Assembly (NCBI GenBank): GCA_963617965.1
Contig: CAVEQO010000039.1
Coordinates: 1 to 19,160, forward strand
Length of the DNA stretch: 19,160 nucleotides
From: UBA6382 sp963617965
GTDB lineage: Bacteria > Bacteroidota > Bacteroidia > Bacteroidales > Bacteroidaceae
Direction: 5' to 3'
The notes under the pieces are model-generated. The model searched no databases. It worked only from the letters and a program-made list of their open reading frames with translations, and was not told the DNA's origin. Positions within the stretch are counted from its first letter, which is position 1. Each line of letters opens with the position of its first letter. This document shows positions 7,857 through 15,544 of this stretch, piece by piece. The translations under genes and the position numbers were made by a program.

Positions 7857-9173
7857 ATGGGTAATTTAGTAGCAATCGTCGGGCGACCGAATGTAGGCAA
7901 GTCCACTTTGTTCAACAGGCTGACACAAAGCCGCCAGGCCATTGTCAGCGAAGTGGCGGGAACGACACGCGACCGCCAGTACGGCAAGTCGGAATGGTGC
8001 GGGCACAGTTTCTCAGTCGTCGACACCGGCGGCTGGATAACAAAGACCGACGACATATTCGAAGACGAAATAAGGAAGCAGGTTTCCATAGCGACGGAAG
8101 AGGCCGACGTGATCCTGTTTGTGGTAGACGTGAAGAACGGAGTCACCGACCTTGACAGCGAAGTGGCGGACATTCTCCGCCGCCAGTCAAAGAAGCCTGT
8201 GCTCGTTGTCTCAAACAAGACCGACTCCAACGAGCTGCGCTATGATGCCGCAGAATTCTACGGTCTGGGGCTTGGAGAGCCGTTCTGCATATCCGCCCTC
8301 ACGGGCAGCGGCACCGGAGAACTGCTTGATGCCATCGTGGACAAATTCAAAAACACAGACAACGACCTTTACGATGAAGATCTTCCGCACTTTGCCATCG
8401 TGGGCCGCCCGAATGTAGGGAAAAGCAGCCTTACCAACGCTTTCATAGGCGAGCAGCGGAACATCGTCACCGACATCGCCGGAACAACCCGCGACTCCAT
8501 CCACACACGCTACAACAAGTTCGGATTTGACTTCTATCTCATTGACACAGCGGGAATAAGGAAGAAGAACAAGGTCAACGAAGATCTGGAATTCTATTCG
8601 GTGATGCGCTCGATAAGGGCCATTGAGAACAGCGACGTGTGCATTCTGCTCATAGACGCAGAACGCGGAATAGAGGCCCAGGACATGAACATATTCCAGA
8701 TTATCCAGAAAAACCAGAAAAGCATGGTTGTCTTCGTGAACAAATGGGACACGGTCAAAGAGAAGGACAACACATCCATAAAGGTATTCGAGGATGCAAT
8801 CCGCCAGAGGATGGCCCCGTGGTCAGACTTCAAGATAGTCTTCGGGTCAGCCCTGACGCAGCAGCACATATTCAGAGTCCTGGAGCAGGCCAAGAACGCC
8901 TACGCAAACAGGAAGAAACGGGTTTCCACATCCAAGCTGAACGAAACGATGCTCCCGATAATAGAGGCCTGTCCGCCGCCTTCCATAAAGGGGAAATACA
9001 TCAAGATAAAGTATTGTTCGCAGGTTCCCGACACCCAAATACCCACGTTCATTTTCTATGCGAACCTTCCGCAGTACATCAAGGAGCCGTATCTCCGTTT
9101 CCTTGAAAACAAGATCAGGAGCAACTGGGACTTCTCGGGAACCCCCATACGCATTTACGTCCGCCAGAAGTAA
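7857..9173 (+). CDS. der: Double-domain ribosome assembly GTPase Der (EngA)
   Basis: A GTPase needed for maturation of the 50S ribosomal subunit. It has the family's two consecutive G domains: the first with GRPNVGKS at 9-16 and its own NKTD motif (about 120-123), the second with GRPNVGKS at 183-190, a DTAG motif and NKWD. A C-terminal KH-like domain follows and ends IRIYVRQK. At 438 residues the length is typical. It sits 18 bp after era and one base before the start of a small lipoprotein gene, so translation of the three is likely coupled. Confidence 0.97.
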   Translation: MGNLVAIVGRPNVGKSTLFNRLTQSRQAIVSEVAGTTRDRQYGKSEWCGHSFSVVDTGGWITKTDDIFEDEIRKQVSIATEEADVILFVVDVKNGVTDLDSEVADILRRQSKKPVLVVSNKTDSNELRYDAAEFYGLGLGEPFCISALTGSGTGELLDAIVDKFKNTDNDLYDEDLPHFAIVGRPNVGKSSLTNAFIGEQRNIVTDIAGTTRDSIHTRYNKFGFDFYLIDTAGIRKKNKVNEDLEFYSVMRSIRAIENSDVCILLIDAERGIEAQDMNIFQIIQKNQKSMVVFVNKWDTVKEKDNTSIKVFEDAIRQRMAPWSDFKIVFGSALTQQHIFRVLEQAKNAYANRKKRVSTSKLNETMLPIIEACPPPSIKGKYIKIKYCSQVPDTQIPTFIFYANLPQYIKEPYLRFLENKIRSNWDFSGTPIRIYVRQK

Positions 9174-9174
9174 T

Positions 9175-9567
9175 ATGGCCATGAACATGACGAACCGCAC
9201 CATCGCGCTGACCATGACAGTTCTGGGACTGCTGTTGTCATGCGGCGACTCCGCGCCCTCCCCCGTTTCGGTGGCGGAGTCCTTCATACGGGCCGTACAC
9301 CACGGTGACTACACAAAAGCCGCCGACCTGACACTGACACTTGACAGTGCCCCCGCAAGCTACAGAGACCTTATCGCCATGCGCTACAGGGAAATCGGCT
9401 CCGAGCACCGGGCGCAATACGGCGACATCAAAAACATAGTGTGCAAACGGAGCGACATATCCGACAGCGGGGCAGACGTCTACCTGACAATAGAATATTC
9501 GGACAAAACAACAGCAAATGTCCTTGTCCAATTGTCAAAAGACGGTGGAGAATGGAAAATAAGATAA
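9175..9567 (+). CDS. Small lipoprotein, probably DUF4878-like (NTF2-like fold)
   Basis: A predicted secreted lipoprotein of 130 residues. It begins with a hydrophobic signal (ALTMTVLGLLLSC) and a lipobox ending at Cys23, followed by CGDSAPS. The mature part has the pattern VAESFIRAVHHGDYTKAADLT, then alternating helices and strands ending DGGEWKIR. This resembles DUF4878/NTF2-like lipoproteins common in Bacteroidales; their function is generally unknown. The reading frame is open farther upstream inside der, but ATG 9175, one base after the der stop, gives a proper signal peptide and is chosen. A Met two codons on (9181) is an alternative. It is the last gene of the era-der unit. Confidence 0.75.
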   Translation: MAMNMTNRTIALTMTVLGLLLSCGDSAPSPVSVAESFIRAVHHGDYTKAADLTLTLDSAPASYRDLIAMRYREIGSEHRAQYGDIKNIVCKRSDISDSGADVYLTIEYSDKTTANVLVQLSKDGGEWKIR

Positions 9568-9606
9568 AAAGGATTCCTTTTCCCGACACAATAGAAAAAT
9601 AAGCAC

Positions 9607-9614
9607 TATCTTTG
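9607..9614 (+). promoter_or_regulatory. Candidate -7 box for nagB
   Basis: TATCTTTG matches TAnnTTTG and lies 35 bp before the nagB ATG. The -33 region is not a clear match. The box lies in the 82-bp gap after the lipoprotein gene, consistent with nagB starting a new transcript. Confidence 0.6.
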
Positions 9615-9649
9615 TAAGGTCATAACAAACCTACAATTAACGCACGAAC

Positions 9650-10438
9650 ATGAGACTTATAATCAAAGACAATTACGCACAGTTGAGCGATTGGGCGGCA
9701 AATTATGTCGCCGGCAGGATAAACGCCGCCAATCCGACTCCTGAGAAGCCTTTCAAATTAGGCTGTCCTACAGGCTCATCCCCTCTCGGCCTGTACAAGG
9801 GGCTGATAGAGCTCTACAAGGCAGGAAAAGTTTCCTTCAAGAACGTCATTACGTTCAACATGGACGAATATGTAGGGTTGCCGGAAGAACATCCCGAAAG
9901 CTACCACAGTTTCATGTGGACCAATTTCTTCAGTCACATCGACATCAAGAAAGAAAACGTGCATATCCTCAACGGCAATGCGGCAGACCTTGAGGCCGAA
10001 TGCGCCCAATACGAAGAGGCGATAGTGAAGGCCGGCGGCATAGACCTGTTCATGGGCGGCATAGGCCCTGACGGCCACATTGCCTTCAACGAGCCTTTCA
10101 GTTCTCTGGCAAGCCGCACACGCATGAAGTCGCTGACGACGGACACCATCATCGCCAACAGCCGTTTCTTCGGCAACAACACGGACAACGTGCCCAAGAC
10201 AGCCCTGACCGTAGGAGTGGGCACCGTACTTGACGCGAAAGAAGTTCTCATCGTAGTGAACGGGCACAACAAGGCGCGTGCGCTTCAGGCGGCAGTGGAA
10301 GGTCCCGTTACCCAGGCTTGGACTATCAGTGCACTGCAGACACACAAGCACGCCATAATAGTATGCGATGAAGCGGCCTGCGAAGAAATCAAGGTCGGCA
10401 CATACCGCTATTTCAAGGATATAGAGAAAGACAACTGA
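9650..10438 (+). CDS. nagB: Glucosamine-6-phosphate deaminase
   Basis: Converts glucosamine-6-phosphate to fructose-6-phosphate and ammonia in amino-sugar breakdown. The 262-residue product aligns without gaps with the E. coli enzyme at functional positions: Asp72 in NMDEYVG, then Asp141, His143 and Glu148 in PDGHIAFNEP. The allosteric N-acetylglucosamine-6-phosphate site residues of E. coli NagB (Ser151, Arg158, Lys160, Tyr254) are also present at the same numbers, so this is probably the allosterically controlled form. A -7 box lies 35 bp upstream. A sulfatase-maturase gene follows after 31 bp, suggesting joint use in host-glycan or mucin sugar catabolism (inference). Confidence 0.97.
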   Translation: MRLIIKDNYAQLSDWAANYVAGRINAANPTPEKPFKLGCPTGSSPLGLYKGLIELYKAGKVSFKNVITFNMDEYVGLPEEHPESYHSFMWTNFFSHIDIKKENVHILNGNAADLEAECAQYEEAIVKAGGIDLFMGGIGPDGHIAFNEPFSSLASRTRMKSLTTDTIIANSRFFGNNTDNVPKTALTVGVGTVLDAKEVLIVVNGHNKARALQAAVEGPVTQAWTISALQTHKHAIIVCDEAACEEIKVGTYRYFKDIEKDN

Positions 10439-10469
10439 CCCGCGCCCTGTCCGCAAGCGGGAACGAACA

Positions 10470-11681
10470 ATGCAGAAAGATACCTACTCTTTCGCACGCG
10501 AGTGTTATATAATGGCAAAGCCAGCAAGTGCAAAATGCAATCTGGCTTGCCATTATTGCTATTATTCGGAAAAATCCCGCCTCTACAAAGGCTCCGCGCC
10601 AGACGAAATGAGCCTGGACACCCTTGAAAAGTTTGTGGAGCAATACATAGGAATGCAGACCACAGACCACGTGCTTTTCACTTGGCACGGTGGAGAGCCG
10701 CTGTTGCGCCCGCTGGCTTTCTACAAAAAAGCGCAAGAACTACAGAGGACGTACGCAAACGGCAAACACATAGACAATTGCCTACAGACCAACGGCACCC
10801 TGCTGACTCCCGAATGGTGCAATTTCCTCCGCGACAACAACTGGCTCGTCGGCATCTCCATAGACGGAACGGAATCACAGCACGACCATTTCAGGAGCAA
10901 CCACAACGGCAGGGGTTCGTTCAGGCAAGTGATGGAGGGAATCGGAATGCTGCAGAGCCACGGTGTGGAATGGAACGCCATGGCAACCGTCAACAGTTTC
11001 AATGCCGGGCAGCCGTTGGATTTCTACCGTTTCTTCAAGCGCATCAACTGTATGTTCCTGCAGTTTACACCCGTCGTGGAACGCAGCACCATATATGAAG
11101 ACGGGCGGCATCTGAGCGATCCCGACGAAAGCGATTCCCAGGTGGAGCCGTTCAGTGTCACGCCTGAGGCTTGGGGCAACTTCTGCTGTGCGGTGTTCGA
11201 CGAGTGGATACGCCATGACGTAGGGAAAGTGTTCGTCCAGCTGTTTGACGCGACACTGGCAAACTGGCTGGGCGTGACACCCGGAGTCTGCTCCCTGGCC
11301 AAGGAGTGCGGACACGCAGGGGTAATGGAGGCCAACGGCGATGTCTACAGCTGCGACCACTTTGTCTTTCCGAAATACAAGTTGGGGAACCTCGGCAGCG
11401 AGAACCTCATCAGCCTCATGTACAGTCCACAGCAAAATGCCTTTTCTTACCGCAAGAGACTCGCACTGCCACGCCAATGCAAGCAGTGCCGGTGGCTGTT
11501 TGCCTGCCACGGCGAATGTCCGCGCAACCGTTTTCTCTTCTCCGAAGACAGAGAATACGGCCTCAACTACCTCTGCGAGGGTTACAAGACTTTTTTCAGC
11601 CACGTTGCGCCTTATATGGACACCATGGCGGAACTGTACCGGCAGGGGCAGCCTCCCGCCGACATCATGCGTATGCTGTAA
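10470..11681 (+). CDS. Anaerobic sulfatase-maturating enzyme (radical SAM/SPASM)
   Basis: A cytoplasmic radical S-adenosylmethionine enzyme that oxidises a Cys or Ser in sulfatases to formylglycine, activating them without oxygen. The 403-residue product has the radical SAM cluster Cys23-x3-Cys27-x2-Cys30, the glycine-rich WHGGEPLL (72-79), and a C-terminal SPASM region with Cys274, Cys280, Cys295, Cys337, Cys340, Cys346, Cys350 and Cys369, including CKQCRWLFACHGECPRN. ANGDVYSCDHF around 288-297 is the usual family signature. It follows nagB by 31 bp, probably in one operon for sulfated amino-sugar glycans. Its last 42 bases and the next 30 bp are repeated exactly 2.2 kb downstream, and a decayed partial copy of the gene lies at 13705-13938. 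Confidence 0.94.
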   Translation: MQKDTYSFARECYIMAKPASAKCNLACHYCYYSEKSRLYKGSAPDEMSLDTLEKFVEQYIGMQTTDHVLFTWHGGEPLLRPLAFYKKAQELQRTYANGKHIDNCLQTNGTLLTPEWCNFLRDNNWLVGISIDGTESQHDHFRSNHNGRGSFRQVMEGIGMLQSHGVEWNAMATVNSFNAGQPLDFYRFFKRINCMFLQFTPVVERSTIYEDGRHLSDPDESDSQVEPFSVTPEAWGNFCCAVFDEWIRHDVGKVFVQLFDATLANWLGVTPGVCSLAKECGHAGVMEANGDVYSCDHFVFPKYKLGNLGSENLISLMYSPQQNAFSYRKRLALPRQCKQCRWLFACHGECPRNRFLFSEDREYGLNYLCEGYKTFFSHVAPYMDTMAELYRQGQPPADIMRML

Positions 11682-11711
11682 TTCTCACGCCTGACCCATC
11701 TTTTGCCTTTT
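11640..11711 (+). repeat. Left copy of a 72-bp perfect direct repeat bracketing the AbiE module
   Basis: These 72 bases are identical to 13897-13968 by direct comparison. They hold the last 14 codons of the intact sulfatase-maturase gene including its stop, three bases, and then 27 bases equal, on the minus strand, to the last eight codons plus stop (KRQKMGQA) of the MFS transporter whose full gene lies beyond the right copy. The MFS tail here is severed from its gene, so this is the product of a duplication or insertion event. Confidence 0.95.
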
Positions 11712-11777
11712 TCAGCAAGGAAAACTTAATTTCAGGAGAAAATGCATTGTTGTTTGAAAGAAAAACAGCATTTTTGC

Positions 11778-11806
11778 GGTCGGAAATATTTGTAATAATT
11801 CCGACC
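11778..11806. promoter_or_regulatory. Inverted repeat, candidate AbiEi operator
   Basis: GGTCGGAA (11778-11785) and TTCCGACC (11799-11806) form a perfect 8-bp inverted repeat with a 13-bp spacer containing a TATTTG box (11787-11792). It ends 20 bp before the antitoxin start. AbiEi antitoxins are known to repress their own promoter by binding inverted repeats, so this is a good operator candidate. Confidence 0.55.
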
Positions 11807-11826
11807 AAAACAAAACCAATATCTAT

Positions 11827-12447
11827 ATGCAAGACGCTGTAGTTAATAAGATTAGGAGCAAGATTGCCCACGGAAAATTCGGAGAGGTTTACTTCGTGTC
11901 GTCTTTTCCGCAATATGATGTGGAGTATGTCACCAAACTGTTGGCACTCTTTGAACGTGAAGGACTCATCAGCCGTATAGCAAAGGGGGTCTATGTCAAG
12001 GCACGTAAGACTCGCTTCGGTGTCCTATACCCTTCTGCCTTTGAACTGGTGACAGAGATTGCCAAAAGAGATAAAGCAGTAATCATTCCTACGGGAGCCA
12101 CTGCCGCAAATAGTCTGGGCTTCTCTACCCAAGTTCCCATGAACACAAGTTTCCTGACTACCGGCTCTGGCAGGAAATTGAGTCTTGGCAACAGGACTGT
12201 TACCTTAAAACATGGAGCACCAAGGAATTTTGCCTTTCGAGGGAAGCTGATGCAGGAACTGGTGCAGGCATTACGTAGTATCGGCGAAAACAACATCACA
12301 AAAGAAGATGAAGGGCAGATTGCAAAGCTGCTTTCAGAAACTCCCGAAAAAGAGACAATAGAACATGATTTGCTATTAGCCCCAGTTTGGATGAGACAAA
12401 TAATCAAAAGAAACTCTGAAGCAGCGAGAACCATCAAACCTGTTTGA
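11827..12447 (+). CDS. AbiEi-type antitoxin of a type IV toxin-antitoxin system (DUF6088-like)
   Basis: Predicted antitoxin and transcriptional autorepressor of an AbiE module. The 206-residue product has an N-terminal winged-helix region (about 1-60, with FEREGLISRIAKGVYVK as its wing) and a C-terminal domain typical of DUF6088/AbiEi proteins (PTGATAANSLGFSTQVPMNTSFLTTG at about 89-114). AbiEi proteins counter AbiEii toxins without stable complex formation. The predicted toxin gene follows after 52 bp, whereas classical AbiE genes overlap or nearly so. An inverted repeat lies just upstream. Base composition is more AT-rich than the flanking nagB and sulfatase-maturase genes, as expected of acquired DNA. 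Confidence 0.88.
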   Translation: MQDAVVNKIRSKIAHGKFGEVYFVSSFPQYDVEYVTKLLALFEREGLISRIAKGVYVKARKTRFGVLYPSAFELVTEIAKRDKAVIIPTGATAANSLGFSTQVPMNTSFLTTGSGRKLSLGNRTVTLKHGAPRNFAFRGKLMQELVQALRSIGENNITKEDEGQIAKLLSETPEKETIEHDLLLAPVWMRQIIKRNSEAARTIKPV

Positions 12448-12499
12448 ATGGTCAAGTCGTGACAGATGAAGACGAAGTCAAATATAAAAGGACAAGACA

Positions 12500-13540
12500 A
12501 TGAGTAAATGGACAGACTTTTCTATAGATGAGCGTATAGCAATGATACAAGCCGTCAGTCAGGCAAAGCAGATAGATGAAGCTTCAGCAGAAAAGGACTG
12601 GTGGGTAACCGCTATTCTCTATGTCATGTTCCATACCAGCATCAGTGAATACCTATTATTCAAAGGTGGCACAAGCCTAAGTAAAGGGTGGAATATTATC
12701 AACAGATTTAGCGAGGACATAGACTTAGCGCTGAGCCGTGACTATTTTTTGACTGTGAAGAAACTGTCATGTGCCACTTGTACCTCTAACACGCAGATAC
12801 ATAATCTCCGTGAAAAAGGACAGGACTTTCTCCTTAGAGAGTTTAAATTGGAGTTGGATAATAAGCTAAAGACTTTAGGGCTTGACGTGACCGTAGTTGG
12901 CGACAATGAAGTATCGGATGAAAACGGAGAACCGAGAAAAGTCCCTCATGATAAAGATCCGTCTGTTCTTTACATTCAATACCCATCGCTTTATAATAGT
13001 CAAGCCTCATACGCTGTGCCTACTATCAAAATAGAGATTAGCGTATTGTCCATGTCGGAGCCATTTGAAATGAGACGTATATCATCGTTGGTGGAGCAAG
13101 TCTTCGCTGGGGAAGATGTGGATTCAGATTTCGTTCAAACCATCCGTACCGTCAGTCCTGCAAGGACTTTTCTTGAAAAGGCGTTCCTGTTATGCGAGGA
13201 ATACCAGAAGGATAAGCCGAGGACGTACCGTATGACTCGTCATTTTTACGACTTGGAGAAACTCATGCACACTTCCTACGCAGAAATGGCTCTCAAAGAT
13301 GTGACTCTCTATCATGAGATTGTGGAGCACAGACGCAAGTTTTATCATGTAGGCTATGTGGATTATGACAAGGAACTACCAGCCAACATTCAGATTGTGC
13401 CAGATGAAGAACTGATGCCAGCTTATGAGGCTGACTACAACGAAATGAAAGAAAGTTTCATATATGGCCAACCACTGGACTTTGCAGAATTGATGGAGCA
13501 AATGAAACAGCTACAGGCTCTTTTTAGAAAGGTTTCGTAA
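12500..13540 (+). CDS. AbiEii/AbiGii-type nucleotidyltransferase toxin
   Basis: Predicted toxin of the AbiE type IV toxin-antitoxin module. AbiEii proteins are nucleotidyltransferase-like enzymes; characterised relatives act on tRNA or use GTP, block growth and can abort phage infection. The 346-residue product has the fold's core motif GGTSLSK (56-62) followed by FSEDIDLAL with Asp73 and Asp75 as likely metal-binding acids. The rest fits the AbiEii/AbiGii family, including a DKPRTYRMTRHFYDLEKL segment. The ATG at 12500 follows the antitoxin by 52 bp. A strong hairpin follows at 13606-13639. The whole module lies between two copies of the 72-bp repeat. Confidence 0.9.
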   Translation: MSKWTDFSIDERIAMIQAVSQAKQIDEASAEKDWWVTAILYVMFHTSISEYLLFKGGTSLSKGWNIINRFSEDIDLALSRDYFLTVKKLSCATCTSNTQIHNLREKGQDFLLREFKLELDNKLKTLGLDVTVVGDNEVSDENGEPRKVPHDKDPSVLYIQYPSLYNSQASYAVPTIKIEISVLSMSEPFEMRRISSLVEQVFAGEDVDSDFVQTIRTVSPARTFLEKAFLLCEEYQKDKPRTYRMTRHFYDLEKLMHTSYAEMALKDVTLYHEIVEHRRKFYHVGYVDYDKELPANIQIVPDEELMPAYEADYNEMKESFIYGQPLDFAELMEQMKQLQALFRKVS

Positions 13541-13605
13541 GACGTAAGGATACCTCTTTGCCTACGACCTTCAACACTCACATCAGTTTATAACTCTACA
13601 AAAAA

Positions 13606-13639
13606 CTCGCCCGCCGCTCGGTGATGAGCAGCGGACGAG
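13606..13639 (+). terminator. Hairpin after the AbiEii gene, probable terminator
   Basis: CTCGCCCGCCGCTC (13606-13619) pairs with GAGCAGCGGACGAG (13626-13639) at 12 of 14 positions around a 6-nt loop. It is preceded by an A-run but not followed by a clean T-run. It lies 65 bp after the toxin stop and probably ends the AbiE transcript. Confidence 0.55.
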
Positions 13640-13704
13640 ATTAGTTATGGAAGAAACTCACCTGAAATGCATTCATTTGATTAAAACGCACGGTTATGAT
13701 AGTG

Positions 13705-13938
13705 GCCCGCTGGCTTCCTACAAAAAAGCGCAAGAACTACAGAAAAAATACGCAAACACATAGACAATTGTCTACAGGCCAACGGTACCCTGCTGACTCC
13801 CGAATGGTGCAATTTCCTCCGCGACAACAACTGGCTCGTCGGCATCTCCATAGACGGAACGGAATCACAGCACGACCATTTCAGGAGCAACCACAACGGC
13901 AGGGGCAGCCTCCCGCCGACATCATGCGTATGCTGTAA
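13705..13938 (+). pseudogene. Decayed partial copy of the anaerobic sulfatase-maturase gene
   Basis: Bases 13705-13905 match 10708-10915 of the intact gene, with eight substitutions confined to the first 82 bases and one 7-bp deletion; from 13787 on the match is perfect. At 13897-13905 the copy jumps to 11640-11648, both being the 9-mer CGGCAGGGG, so 733 bp of the gene are missing. The match then continues to the stop and beyond. The 7-bp loss removed one copy of a near-tandem GCAAACG/GCAAACA pair. The copy lacks the 5' part with the radical SAM cysteines and most SPASM cysteines and is frameshifted, so it cannot make the enzyme. Confidence 0.93.
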
Positions 13939-13968
13939 TTCTCACGCCTGACCCATCTTTTGCCTTTT
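13897..13968 (+). repeat. Right copy of the 72-bp perfect direct repeat
   Basis: Identical to 11640-11711. Here the repeat joins the end of the decayed maturase copy to the genuine 3' end of the MFS transporter gene, so its right part (13942-13968) lies in a functional context, unlike in the left copy. Confidence 0.95.
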
Positions 13969-15123
13969 GACCACGGCGCAAAGCGGCAACGTAAACAACA
14001 GGCACAACACCGCCCCCGCAAATACCACCACTGCTGACATGCACATGACATCGCCCATTGTGACAACGGGGGAGACGACAGCGCCGGCCACAAAACTCGA
14101 CGCACCGAAAACGGCACTCGCCGAACCGGCATTCCTGCGCTCGCTGTCCATGGCAATGGCCATGCTTACCGGCTGCATCACCCCAAACGCTGTCATCATG
14201 TATATGTAGCACACCATCAGTACGGGCAGAGGCACAGACAGGAACTGGCCTATGGCGACAAGCAGCGCCGCCGCCGCAAAATGTATCGCCCCCCATTTCA
14301 ATGCCGTGTTGTAGTGTCGGAATTTCGATGACAGCATTGCACCGACAGCAATGAAAAAGGCGTTAAGACCGAAACATACGCTGTATTCCAATGCTGAAAG
14401 ACCGTATACCTGCTGGAAGACAAACGGCGAGGAAGATATATAGGCGAAAAAGGTGAAGAAGCTGCACATCATGGCTATTGTGCTCAAGGTGAAACGGGGA
14501 TTCCCGAACACGCTGAACAGCTTGGCATAGGCAGACAACAGCGACCCTTTCATCCTCATCGGCACAGGCAGCGTTTCCCTCATTCTGACTGTACAGTACA
14601 ACAGCACCAGACCTATAGCCAAGAGCAGGCAGAAGATACCTCTCCACGAGGTGAAATTCGTCACTGCCCCGCCTATTACCGGAGCCGTTATCGGAGCAAT
14701 GCCGTTAATCGCTCCGAGCAAAGCCAGAAACTTTGCCAGATACTCTCCGGAGAACATATCCGTAGCCATACTTTTTGAAAGGACTACCCCACCGGCACCG
14801 GCTACGCCCTGAAACAGCCTCATCAAATTGAACATTTCTATGCTCGGCGCATAGATGCAGCAAACGGAAGAGACGCAAAACAGAAGCATAGAGAGCACCA
14901 GCAACACCTTCCGTCCGTATTTGTCAGACAGCGGCCCTATCAGGATCTGCCCTCCGGCAAGACCTATCATTGATGTGGTGAGCGACGACCCCACCGCAGA
15001 AGGCGAAGTCCTGAAATATTCCGCCAACTCCGGCATCGCGGGCAGGTAGAAATCTGTAAGGAAAGGGCCGAATGCCGTCAGTGCACCGAGCGTGACGGTC
15101 ACAAAAACAGAGACTTGTTTCAT
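13942..15123 (-). CDS. Bcr/CflA-type multidrug efflux MFS transporter
   Basis: A predicted inner-membrane drug:proton antiporter of the major facilitator superfamily with about 12 hydrophobic segments in 393 residues. Near the N-terminus is GPFLTDFYLPAMPEL (19-33), a Bcr/CflA hallmark with an acidic residue in segment 1. MFS motif A appears as GPLSDKYGRK (63-72), and RLFQGVAGAGG (102-112) is typical of segment 4. The frame is open to 15189, but a TAACTTTG box at 15187-15194 overlaps that point, so translation must start later. ATG at 15123 places the first segment as in homologues; 15153 is an alternative. The stop lies 3 bp from the stop of the decayed maturase copy, and the last 27 bases of the gene are duplicated at 11685-11711. 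Substrate unknown. Confidence 0.9.
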   Translation of the reverse strand: MKQVSVFVTVTLGALTAFGPFLTDFYLPAMPELAEYFRTSPSAVGSSLTTSMIGLAGGQILIGPLSDKYGRKVLLVLSMLLFCVSSVCCIYAPSIEMFNLMRLFQGVAGAGGVVLSKSMATDMFSGEYLAKFLALLGAINGIAPITAPVIGGAVTNFTSWRGIFCLLLAIGLVLLYCTVRMRETLPVPMRMKGSLLSAYAKLFSVFGNPRFTLSTIAMMCSFFTFFAYISSSPFVFQQVYGLSALEYSVCFGLNAFFIAVGAMLSSKFRHYNTALKWGAIHFAAAALLVAIGQFLSVPLPVLMVCYIYMMTAFGVMQPVSMAIAMDSERRNAGSASAVFGASSFVAGAVVSPVVTMGDVMCMSAVVVFAGAVLCLLFTLPLCAVVKRQKMGQA

Positions 15124-15186
15124 CTTACATGTCATTGAGTATGTTCGCGGCATGTTTAAAGTCTCACCAAGACTGCGTTCAATCCG

Positions 15187-15194
15187 CAAAGTTA
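15187..15194 (-). promoter_or_regulatory. -7 box of the MFS transporter promoter
   Basis: On the minus strand these bases read TAACTTTG, an exact TAnnTTTG match. The -33 region is weak. Transcription would begin near 15180, giving a leader of about 57 nt before the ATG at 15123. Confidence 0.65.
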
Positions 15195-15532
15195 CTGTTT
15201 TTTGACCACGCTCAGAAACAACTCACAAAAAAAGTGAAGACCAGACAGCCGATACCGACACTGTTCTGAAGTGCAAAACCAAGCGGACGCAAGCCCCCTA
15301 AGCGGGAAAACAGAAACATACAGAGAATGAGCCAAATGCGACCAGCACACCACCCATATTGGCAGTAACAAAAAATGCGACATTCAACACACGCCGCCCT
15401 TTTCAAACGCTGTTTCTTACCAGAATTGGTTTTGACAAGAAAAATACCGGTTTTCAACTTATGGACAAACAAGAATTTCAATCAAAGTTACGAATCTCCC
15501 GTTCTTTTTGTTGGAGTTTTGAGATTTTTATT
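15195..15532. other. Non-coding stretch with a second minus-strand promoter-like box
   Basis: No convincing gene is seen. The only minus-strand frame of note starts with TTG, is Cys-rich and low in charge, and resembles nothing I know. CAAAGTTA at 15483-15490 reads TAACTTTG on the minus strand and could start a transcript toward the MFS gene. It lies about 45 bp from the plus-strand box at 15533, so the two would form a divergent promoter pair. Confidence 0.4.
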
Positions 15533-15540
15533 TAACTTTG
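15511..15540 (+). promoter_or_regulatory. Bacteroidota promoter upstream of the candidate RNA
   Basis: A -7 box TAACTTTG at 15533-15540 is preceded by TTG at 15511-15513 with a 19-bp spacer, a good fit to the Bacteroidota consensus. The next CDS begins 309 bp downstream, so the first product is either a long leader or a separate small RNA. Confidence 0.65.
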
Positions 15541-15544
15541 GTTC

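Noticed and set aside
11640..13968. The 72-bp repeat as attachment sites of an integrative element
   Set aside because: There is no integrase, no tRNA target, and the right copy is preceded by further homologous maturase sequence, which fits homologous duplication better than site-specific integration.
15212..15481. An 89-codon minus-strand frame between the MFS gene and the RNA candidate
   Set aside because: It needs a TTG start lying between the promoter box and the expected transcription start, and its product has no recognisable features.
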